Assembly: GCF_904426505.1 (NCBI RefSeq)
Contig: NZ_CAJGBN010000001.1
Span: 744,001-808,000, forward strand
Origin: Rubrivivax sp. A210
GTDB lineage: Bacteria; Pseudomonadota; Gammaproteobacteria; Burkholderiales; Burkholderiaceae_C
Length of the DNA stretch: 64,000 nucleotides
Direction of reading: 5' to 3'
Made by a program: the position numbers and the translations under genes. The notes under the pieces were generated by a model that was not told the origin of the DNA, did not search any database, and saw nothing but the letters and a program-made list of their open reading frames with translations. Positions 58,071 through 64,000 of this stretch are shown here, piece by piece (position 1 is the stretch's first letter; each line of letters begins with the position of its first letter).

Positions 58071-58891
58071 CCGAGCGCACCGTTTTCTTCGTCTCCGACG
58101 GCACCGGCATCACGGCCGAAACCTTCGGCAATTCCATCCTCAACCAGTTTCCGGCACGCCCGCGCCATGTGCGGCGACCCTTCATCGACACCGTCGAGAA
58201 GGCAGCGCGCGTGGTCTCGGAGATCAACGCCACCGCGGCCAGCGAAGGCCGGCGCCCCATCGTCTTCATCACCCTCGTCAACGACGAGGTGCGCGCGATG
58301 GTCACCGGCGACCACTGCAAAGGCCTGGTGTTGGACATGTTTCGCACCTTCGTCGAACCGCTGGAAGTGGAGTTCGGCGTCAAGAGCAACCACCGCGTCG
58401 GCCGCTTCTCCGACGCCAGCCAGAGCCAGGAGTACCACGACCGCATCGAGGCCATCAACTTCAGCCTGGCCCACGACGACGGCCAGAGCGCGCGCAACCT
58501 CGACGTGGCCGATGTCATCCTGCTCGGCGTCAGCCGCAGTGGCAAGACGCCGACCAGCCTGTACCTGGCCATGCAACACGGCATCAAGGCCGCCAACTAC
58601 CCGTTGATCCCGGAAGACTTCGAACGCGGCCGCATGCCCGGCGCGCTGATGCCGCACCGGCGCAAGTGCTTCGGCCTCACGATAGACCCGACCCGGCTGG
58701 CGCAGATCCGCAACGAGCGGCGGCCTGGCAGCAAGTACGCGGCGCTGGAGAACTGCCGTTACGAGATCAACGAGGCCGAGGCCATGATGCGGCGCGAGGG
58801 CGTGTCCTGGCTGTCGTCCACGCACAAGTCCATCGAGGAAATTGCCACCACCATCCTGCGCGACCTGCGGCCCGACCGGCTGGTGTATTGA
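58067..58891 (+). CDS. ppsR: PEP synthase regulatory protein PpsR (kinase/pyrophosphorylase)
   Basis: A 274-residue DUF299 protein. In E. coli this family phosphorylates PpsA on a Thr with ADP and removes it by phosphorolysis. The N-terminus begins TVFFVSDGTGITAETFGNSI and the P-loop is LLGVSRSGKTPTSLYLAMQH (about residues 152-171), followed by NYPLIPEDF and FGLTIDPTRLAQIRNERRPG. It is divergent from ppsA, its predicted target. A 17-codon upstream ORF overlaps its start. Confidence 0.95.
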   Translation: MTERTVFFVSDGTGITAETFGNSILNQFPARPRHVRRPFIDTVEKAARVVSEINATAASEGRRPIVFITLVNDEVRAMVTGDHCKGLVLDMFRTFVEPLEVEFGVKSNHRVGRFSDASQSQEYHDRIEAINFSLAHDDGQSARNLDVADVILLGVSRSGKTPTSLYLAMQHGIKAANYPLIPEDFERGRMPGALMPHRRKCFGLTIDPTRLAQIRNERRPGSKYAALENCRYEINEAEAMMRREGVSWLSSTHKSIEEIATTILRDLRPDRLVY

Positions 58892-58892
58892 T

Positions 58893-58965
58893 CCCCCCGA
58901 AGCGCCTTCGGCGCCTCCCCCCAGGGGGCGCCGCTGGCGGCCCGGCGGAGCCGGATCCGCGGCGG
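58893..58965. repeat. GC-rich intergenic repeat-like element after ppsR
   Basis: A C-tract (CCCCCC), GCGCC-TTC-GGCGC hairpin (58902-58914), second C-tract, then GGGGGCGCC, where GGCGCC (58910-58915) and GGCGCC (58927-58932) form an alternative stem. From memory, very similar 'CCCCC-AGCGC..TTCG..GCGC-CCCCC-GGGGG' elements are scattered in Comamonadaceae and related genomes. A possible terminator or REP-like element. Remainder to 58994 is unremarkable. Confidence 0.5.
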
Positions 58966-58994
58966 CCGCTTGATGGAACGAGGCGGCGGGCCCG

Positions 58995-59768
58995 TTAGCG
59001 CCGCGCCGATTCGTAAAGGCAGACCGCCGCCGCGGCGGCGACGTTCAGCGATTCCTCACCGCCCGGCTGCGGTATGCGCAGCTGCAGCGCGCAACTCGCC
59101 AGCAGCGTGGCCGAGACGCCCTGCCCTTCATGGCCCAGCACCCAGGCGCAGGGGCGCGGCAGCTCGGCCCGCGGCAGCTCGGCACCGCCGTGCGAGCTGG
59201 TGGCGACCAGCTTGACCTGCAGTGCGGTGAGGGCCGCCTCTTCCAGACCTTCGATCAGGCGCAGGCCGAAGTGCGCGCCCATGCCGGCGCGCAGCACCTT
59301 GGGCGACCACAGCGCCGCCGTGCCCTTGAGCGCCAGCACCTGGCCCGCGCCGAAGGCCGCGGCGCTGCGCAGGATGCTGCCGACATTGCCGGCGTCCTGC
59401 ACGCGGTCGAGCACCACGCTGGCGGCGTGAGGGTCCAGGGCCGGAGGCGGTGGCAGCTCGATCACGTAGCCGATGCCGGTGGGTGATTCGAGCCCGCTGA
59501 TGCCGGCAAACAGAGCCGGCGGCAGCAGGGCCACGCGCTCTGCCCAACCGGCCAGTTCGCGCAGGCCCGGCTGCTCCCAGGCCGCTTCGCTGACCACCGC
59601 CTGCAGGGCAGGCCCGCCCCGCGTGCGCAGCGCCGCGCACAGGTGCTCGCCCTCGATCCACACCTGGCCGACACGACGGTAGGCGCCGCCGTCCTGGGCC
59701 AGGCGGCGCAACCGCATCAGCAGCGGGTTGTCGCGCGAGCTGATGCGGGTGGGCTCGACCGTGCTCAT
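58995..59768 (-). CDS. TrmH/SpoU-family rRNA or tRNA 2'-O-methyltransferase
   Basis: A 257-residue SPOUT methyltransferase. An N-terminal substrate-binding domain ([35 protein letters not shown]) precedes the knotted domain with the three SPOUT motifs: [40 protein letters not shown] and [20 protein letters not shown]. It would methylate a ribose 2'-OH of rRNA or tRNA using SAM; the site is unknown. The start at 59768 overlaps the rnhB stop by 4 nt. A longer frame upstream is an rnhB shadow. Confidence 0.93.
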   Translation of the reverse strand: MSTVEPTRISSRDNPLLMRLRRLAQDGGAYRRVGQVWIEGEHLCAALRTRGGPALQAVVSEAAWEQPGLRELAGWAERVALLPPALFAGISGLESPTGIGYVIELPPPPALDPHAASVVLDRVQDAGNVGSILRSAAAFGAGQVLALKGTAALWSPKVLRAGMGAHFGLRLIEGLEEAALTALQVKLVATSSHGGAELPRAELPRPCAWVLGHEGQGVSATLLASCALQLRIPQPGGEESLNVAAAAAVCLYESARR

Positions 59769-60388
59769 CGCTGCTCTGCGGCGGCGCGCACCGGCGCGAA
59801 GCTGAGCCGGTGCTCGACGCAGGGGCCGTTTGCGCGCAAGGCCTCGAGGTGGGCCGCCGTGGGATAGCCCTTGTGCGCTGCAAAGCCATAGGCCGGATGG
59901 GCCTCGTGCAGTTCCAGGCAAAGGCGATCGCGGTGTACCTTGGCCAAGATGGAGGCGGCCGAGATGGCGGCCACCCGCGCGTCGCCTTTCACGATGGCCG
60001 CCACCGGCATGGGCAGCACGGGCACGCGGTTGCCGTCGACGACCACACGCTGCGGGCGCAGCCTCAGCCCGGCCACGGCGCGCTGCATCGCCAGCAGCGT
60101 GGCCTGCAGGATGTTGAGGCGGTCGATCTCGGCCACGCTGGCGCTGGCGATGGAGCAGCACAGGGCGCGTGCGCGGATCTCGTCGAACAAGGCCTCGCGG
60201 CGGCGCGGCGCAATGGCCTTTGAATCGCCCAGGCCGCGTATGGGCTGCAGCTCGTCGAGGATGACGGCCGCCGCCACCACCGGGCCGGCCAGCGGGCCGC
60301 GGCCGGCCTCGTCGACCCCGGCCACCAGGCCCGGCTGGTCCCAGCCCAGGCCCAGCTGTTCAAGCCTGAAGGATTTGCGCGAGGGCAT
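59765..60388 (-). CDS. rnhB: Ribonuclease HII
   Basis: A 207-residue RNase HII that cuts RNA in RNA-DNA hybrids and single misincorporated ribonucleotides. The catalytic acidic residues are in [20 protein letters not shown] (residues ~20-40) and [46 protein letters not shown] and the [17 protein letters not shown] signature are all present. The start at 60388 overlaps the end of lpxB by 29 nt. Confidence 0.96.
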   Translation of the reverse strand: MPSRKSFRLEQLGLGWDQPGLVAGVDEAGRGPLAGPVVAAAVILDELQPIRGLGDSKAIAPRRREALFDEIRARALCCSIASASVAEIDRLNILQATLLAMQRAVAGLRLRPQRVVVDGNRVPVLPMPVAAIVKGDARVAAISAASILAKVHRDRLCLELHEAHPAYGFAAHKGYPTAAHLEALRANGPCVEHRLSFAPVRAAAEQR

Positions 60389-61490
60389 CGGTGGCGCAGC
60401 GCGCGGTGTCGCGCTTGAGCAGGTGGTGCAGGTCGGTGAAACGGCGCTCGAGAGCGGCGCTGGCGGTGGCATCGTCCAGCCAGCGCGCCACCGCACGCGC
60501 CAGCGGCGCCGGCGCGCAATCGCCCTGGATGAGTTCGGGCACGACGAAGTCACGGCTCAGGATATTGGGCAGGCCGACCCAGGGCTGGTAGCGCATGCGC
60601 TTCATGAGCTGCCAGCTCAGCGGGTGCATCCGATAGCCGATGACCATGGGCCGCTTGAACAGCGCCGCCTCCAGCGTGGCGGTACCGCTGGCGATCAGGG
60701 TCACGTCGCAGGCCGCCAGTGCTGCGTGCGACTGGCCGTCCAGCACCTGCACGGCCAGGCCCGGCGCGTGGGCGGCGATCAGCGGATCCAGCATGGCGCG
60801 CAAGCCCGGCGCCACCGGCAGCAGGAAGCGCAGCCCAGGGCGCTCGCGCTGCAGCAGCACGCAGGCCTGCAGGAAGGCCGGCGCGATGTACTGGATCTCG
60901 GAGCGGCGGCTGCCCGGCAGCACCGCCACCACAGCATCGCTTTCCGACAGGCCCAGGGCGGCGCGCCTGGCAGCGCGCGGCGGCTCCAGCGGGATCGCAT
61001 CGGCCAGCGGATGGCCGACGTAGCTGGCCGCCACGCCGTGGGCACGCAGCAGTTCCGGCTCGAAGGGAAACAGGCACAGCACATGGTCCGCGCTGACCGC
61101 CATCTTGCGGGCACGGCCACCACGCCAGGCCCAGATCGAGGGGCAGACGAAGTGGACGCTCTTGATGCCGGCGGCCTTGAGCCGCGCCTCGAGGCCGAGG
61201 TTGAAATCGGGCGCGTCGACGCCGATGAAGGCCGCCGGCCGCTCCTGCAACAGCCGCGCGGCCAGCGCCTCGCGGATGGCCGAGATCTCGCGGTAATGGC
61301 GCAGCACCTCGACATAGCCACGCACTGCCAGCTTCTCGTGCGGCCACCAGGCGGCAAAGCCCTGCTCAGCCATGCGCGGGCCGCCGATGCCGACTGTCTG
61401 CAGGCCGGGCCAGCGCTGGCGCAGACCACCCAGCAGCAGGCCCGCCAGCAGGTCGCCCGAGGCTTCGCCAGCCACCATGGCTATGCGCAT
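60360..61490 (-). CDS. lpxB: Lipid-A-disaccharide synthase
   Basis: A 376-residue glycosyltransferase (GT19) joining UDP-diacylglucosamine and lipid X. Signatures: [20 protein letters not shown] at the N-terminus, [37 protein letters not shown], and [20 protein letters not shown]. It is peripheral to the inner membrane. It precedes rnhB with a 29-nt overlap and follows lpxA by 8 nt, in the order found in most proteobacteria. Confidence 0.97.
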   Translation of the reverse strand: MRIAMVAGEASGDLLAGLLLGGLRQRWPGLQTVGIGGPRMAEQGFAAWWPHEKLAVRGYVEVLRHYREISAIREALAARLLQERPAAFIGVDAPDFNLGLEARLKAAGIKSVHFVCPSIWAWRGGRARKMAVSADHVLCLFPFEPELLRAHGVAASYVGHPLADAIPLEPPRAARRAALGLSESDAVVAVLPGSRRSEIQYIAPAFLQACVLLQRERPGLRFLLPVAPGLRAMLDPLIAAHAPGLAVQVLDGQSHAALAACDVTLIASGTATLEAALFKRPMVIGYRMHPLSWQLMKRMRYQPWVGLPNILSRDFVVPELIQGDCAPAPLARAVARWLDDATASAALERRFTDLHHLLKRDTARCATDALAQILQA

Positions 61491-61498
61491 CGGCAGGT

Positions 61499-62287
61499 CT
61501 AGCGCGCGATGCCGCGGGTGGAAGCGGCCAGGAAGGCCAGCAACTGGGCCACGTCGGCGTCGCCGCCTTCCACGGTGTCGGCCAGCGCCGTGATCGCCTC
61601 GCGCGCCTTTTCGAGCGTGAGGCCTTCGCGGTAGAGCAGGCGGTGCATCTGCTTGACCAGCGCAATGCGTTCACGCGAGAAGCCACGCCGCTTCAGGCCT
61701 TCGGCATTGATGCCGGCCACGCCCAGCGGGTTGCCCGTGGCCGTCATGAAGGGCGGCACATCCTGCGAGACATGGCTTTGGAAGCCCAGCATCACATGGG
61801 CGCCGACCTTGCAGAACTGGTGGATGCCCGAAAGGCCGCCGACGATGGCCCAATCGCCCACCTGTACATGACCGGCCAGCGTGGCGTTGTTGGCCAGCAC
61901 CGTGTGGCTGCCGACCTGGGCGTCGTGGGCGATGTGCACGTAGGCCATGATCCAGTTGTCATCGCCGACGCGGGTGATGCCGGCGTCTTGCACCGTGCCG
62001 CGGCTGAAGGTGCAGAACTGGAAGATGGTGTTGCGGTCGCCCACGACCAGCTGCGTAGCCTCGCCGCGGTACTTCATGTCCTGGGGGGCACAGCCCAGCG
62101 CCGCGTGGGCGTGGATGGTGTTGTCGCGGCCCAGCGTGGTGGGGCCCTCGATCACGCAGTGGGCGCCGATGCTCGTGCCCGCGCCCACCGTGACGCCGGG
62201 GCCGATCACGGCATAGGGGCCGACCGTCACGCCGGCGGCAAGATCGGCGCCAGCGTCGACGATGGCAGTGGGATGGATGGACGGCAT
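61499..62287 (-). CDS. lpxA: UDP-N-acetylglucosamine acyltransferase
   Basis: A 262-residue trimeric left-handed beta-helix enzyme; hexapeptide repeats fill residues 1-190 ([20 protein letters not shown]). The catalytic His is in [20 protein letters not shown] (about 125), followed by [19 protein letters not shown]. The C-terminal helical region is [20 protein letters not shown]. It starts lipid A synthesis by acylating UDP-GlcNAc from acyl-ACP. It lies 26 nt after fabZ. Confidence 0.97.
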   Translation of the reverse strand: MPSIHPTAIVDAGADLAAGVTVGPYAVIGPGVTVGAGTSIGAHCVIEGPTTLGRDNTIHAHAALGCAPQDMKYRGEATQLVVGDRNTIFQFCTFSRGTVQDAGITRVGDDNWIMAYVHIAHDAQVGSHTVLANNATLAGHVQVGDWAIVGGLSGIHQFCKVGAHVMLGFQSHVSQDVPPFMTATGNPLGVAGINAEGLKRRGFSRERIALVKQMHRLLYREGLTLEKAREAITALADTVEGGDADVAQLLAFLAASTRGIAR

Positions 62288-62313
62288 GGGCGGAACAGGC
62301 GGCAGGCCGGCGC

Positions 62314-62751
62314 TCAGGCCACCTTGCGCATCGTACACATCAGGTCGGCCTCGCAGGCGAGCAGGCCGTCCACCGTGGCGCGCGTCTTGTAGCGGAAGAT
62401 GCCGGCCTTCACGCGGTCGATCGCGGCCTCGAGAATGAGCTGGTCGCCGGGGCCCACCGGACGCTTGAAGCGCGCGTTGTCGATGCCGGCGAAATAGACC
62501 ACCGTGTCCTCGCCCGCCGCCGTGTCCATCGACTCGAAGGACAGCAGTGCCGCGGCCTGGGCCAGGGCCTCGAGCATCAGCACCCCCGGCATCACCGGCC
62601 GCGCCGGAAAGTGGCCCGGGAAGAAGGGTTCGTTGATGGTGACGTTCTTGAGCGCCCGGATGCGCACGTTCTTCTCGATCTCGAGCACGCGGTCGACGAG
62701 CAGAAAGGGGTAGCGGTGCGGCAGTTTGCGCAGGATGTATTGGATGTCCAT
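62314..62751 (-). CDS. fabZ: 3-hydroxyacyl-ACP dehydratase FabZ
   Basis: A 145-residue hot-dog-fold enzyme dehydrating 3-hydroxyacyl-ACP. The signature [16 protein letters not shown] is at residues ~12-27; catalytic His lies in [19 protein letters not shown] and the Glu in [11 protein letters not shown]. It shares the 3-hydroxyacyl-ACP pool with LpxA/LpxD, which explains its place in the lipid A operon. It begins 6 nt after lpxD ends. Confidence 0.97.
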   Translation of the reverse strand: MDIQYILRKLPHRYPFLLVDRVLEIEKNVRIRALKNVTINEPFFPGHFPARPVMPGVLMLEALAQAAALLSFESMDTAAGEDTVVYFAGIDNARFKRPVGPGDQLILEAAIDRVKAGIFRYKTRATVDGLLACEADLMCTMRKVA

Positions 62752-62757
62752 GTCTTC

Positions 62758-63789
62758 TCAGTTCTTGCGCTCGAGGGCCCGCAGGCGGTCGCGCAGCGCG
62801 TGCAATTGCCGCAGCGTGGCGGCGTTCTTCTCCCACGATGCATTGTCATCGAAGGGAAACGCGCCGCTGTAAACACCCGGCTTGTGGATGGAGCGCGAGA
62901 TCAGCGTCGCTGCGCTGATGTGTACGTGGTCGACGATCTCGAGGTGGCCCAGGATGATGGCGCCGCCGCCGGCGGTGCAGTGGCGGCCTATGCGCGCGCT
63001 GCCGGCCACGCCCACGCAGCCGGCAAAGGCGCTGTGGGCGCCGACGCGCACGTTGTGGCCGATCTGCACCAGGTTGTCGAGCTTGACGCCGTCCTCGAGC
63101 ACGGTGTCTTCGAGCGCACCGCGGTCTATGCAGGTGTTGGCGCCGATCTCGACGTCGTCGCCGATGGCCACGGCGCCGAGCTGCTCGATCTTCTCCCAGC
63201 GGCCCTGGTCGGGCGCGAAGCCGAAGCCGTCGGCGCCGATCACGACGCCGCTGTGCACGATGCCGCGGGCGCCGATGCGGCAGCCATGGCCCAGCGTGAC
63301 GCGGGGCTTGAACACGGTATGGGCCCCAACCTCGGCGCCCTCGCCCAGGCTGGCATGGCTGCCTATCACCGCGCCAGCGCCTACGCGTGCGCCGCGGCTG
63401 ATGAAGGCCAGCGGGCCTATGGATGCATCGGGGGCGATCAGGGCGCCCTCCTCGACCACCGCGCTGGCGTGCACGCCGGCCAGCGGCGCGCGCCTGGCCT
63501 GGGCGGCCCACCACTGCGTGAGTCGGGCAAAGGCCAGGTAAGGGTCGGCGCAGATGATGGCGGCGCCCCGCGCAGTCGCAGCCTCGCGCGAGGCCGGTGC
63601 CACGATCACGCAGCCAGCCTGCGTGGTGGCCAGCTGGGCCTGGTAGCGCGGGTGCGAGAGAAAGCTGATGCAGCCGGCGTCGGCCTGCTCCAGCGGCGCG
63701 ATGCGCCGGACCTGGAGAGTCCCGTCGCCGACCAGATCACCGCCCAGCAGACGGGCCAGATCGGCCAGGCGCGCACGGACCTCGGTCAC
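62758..63789 (-). CDS. lpxD: UDP-3-O-acylglucosamine N-acyltransferase
   Basis: A 343-residue enzyme for the third step of lipid A synthesis. The N-terminal uridine-binding domain ([34 protein letters not shown]) precedes a left-handed beta-helix of hexapeptide repeats ([40 protein letters not shown]). The catalytic His is in [20 protein letters not shown]. It starts with GTG at 63789. A C-terminal helix ([20 protein letters not shown]) ends the protein. Confidence 0.96.
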   Translation of the reverse strand: MTEVRARLADLARLLGGDLVGDGTLQVRRIAPLEQADAGCISFLSHPRYQAQLATTQAGCVIVAPASREAATARGAAIICADPYLAFARLTQWWAAQARRAPLAGVHASAVVEEGALIAPDASIGPLAFISRGARVGAGAVIGSHASLGEGAEVGAHTVFKPRVTLGHGCRIGARGIVHSGVVIGADGFGFAPDQGRWEKIEQLGAVAIGDDVEIGANTCIDRGALEDTVLEDGVKLDNLVQIGHNVRVGAHSAFAGCVGVAGSARIGRHCTAGGGAIILGHLEIVDHVHISAATLISRSIHKPGVYSGAFPFDDNASWEKNAATLRQLHALRDRLRALERKN

Positions 63790-63815
63790 GATGGCGGCGC
63801 ACCCGGCAGCGGCGC

Positions 63816-64000
63816 TTACTTGCCCGCGGCCGGCGTCGCGTTGAGAACCTTGATGACCTTGTCGGTGATGTCGACGCGGGTGCCGGCGAACACCACTTCC
63901 TGCAGGATGAGGTCGTACTTCTCGCTGTCGAAGATCTGCTTGATGACGCGGTTGGCGCGTTCGACCACGGCGGCCAGCTCTTCGTTGCGGCGCTGATTCA
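63816..64000 (-). CDS. skp: Periplasmic chaperone Skp/OmpH, C-terminal part (partial)
   Basis: The last 61 codons of a gene running off the right edge. The sequence ([59 protein letters not shown]) matches the C-terminus of Skp/OmpH, whose helices form tentacles that hold unfolded outer-membrane proteins. Position directly before lpxD is the classical bamA-skp-lpxD order. It ends with TAA at 63816-63818, 27 nt before the lpxD start. Confidence 0.9.
   Translation of the reverse strand, partial: NQRRNEELAAVVERANRVIKQIFDSEKYDLILQEVVFAGTRVDITDKVIKVLNATPAAGK

Noticed and set aside
59769-60161. N-terminal extension of the TrmH-family gene to 60161
   Set aside because: The extra 131 codons are an out-of-frame reading of rnhB, Arg/Pro-rich, and the ATGA overlap at 59765-59768 gives a better start.

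Overview
The window is very GC-rich, densely packed bacterial chromosome with the gene content and order of a betaproteobacterium of the order Burkholderiales (Rubrivivax/Leptothrix/Ideonella-like). The assignment rests on several marks: a Bug-type (TctC) solute-binding protein; an alanine/lysine-rich N-terminal extension on RpoD; the grpE-dnaK-dnaJ cluster next to hemH and hslR; the rpsF-priB-rpsR-rplI operon; a lone PEP-CTERM protein; and the skp-lpxD-fabZ-lpxA-lpxB-rnhB-trmH envelope operon. No insertion sequence, prophage, CRISPR array or integron was seen. This is mostly core genome, and the less ordinary material sits in small regulatory sites and a few poorly described genes.

Layout. 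1-4.8 kb: the end of one gene and a metal-ligand-poor amidohydrolase-like exported protein, then a CadC-like winged-helix/TPR regulator divergent from a Bug-type binding protein, then a VOC protein. 5.0-8.3 kb: tRNA-Val(GAC) with a strong terminator, relA and an alpha/beta hydrolase. 8.5-10.5 kb: an OmpR/EnvZ two-component pair with a 9-bp inverted repeat in front. 10.6-11.8 kb: a proline-rich protein and a DUF4123-like protein that may be an orphan type VI secretion adaptor module. 11.8-16.6 kb: ispD-ispF divergent from mfd. 16.6-22.4 kb: PEP-CTERM protein, serB, a TonB-like protein, a TrpB2-type tryptophan synthase beta and an S9 peptidase. 22.6-29.2 kb: hrpA, a VOC protein divergent from argA, then yggX and an H-NS-family gene. 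29.2-32.2 kb: a membrane GGDEF/EAL protein. 32.2-36.8 kb: dnaG and rpoD.

36.7-45.7 kb: a short duplicated piece of the rpoD 3' end, a cytochrome c, a class III cyclase/FHA fusion, hemH, hslR, grpE, dnaK, dnaJ and a pseudo-receiver/TPR protein. Two sigma-32-type promoters are visible, before grpE and before dnaK. 45.7-50.2 kb: a PA0069-type radical SAM gene with a perfect LexA-type box abutting its start codon, dnaB, and the rpsF-priB-rpsR-rplI operon with its promoter and terminator. 50.2-54.8 kb: a two-subunit sodium/solute symporter, an MHS-family transporter and a small membrane protein. 54.8-58.9 kb: an unknown protein and ppsA, divergent from ppsR, the kinase/phosphorylase predicted to control PpsA. 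The ppsR gene is preceded by a well-placed 17-codon upstream ORF that overlaps its start. 59-64 kb: trmH-family methyltransferase, rnhB, lpxB, lpxA, fabZ, lpxD and the C-terminus of skp, all on the minus strand.

The observations most worth checking are: the LexA box on the radical SAM gene; the ppsR upstream ORF and the palindrome between ppsA and ppsR; the rpoD 3'-end duplication; the orphan DUF4123-like pair; the amidohydrolase-like protein lacking metal ligands; and the pseudo-receiver protein behind dnaJ. All functions are read from sequence motifs and remembered families. No database search was run.
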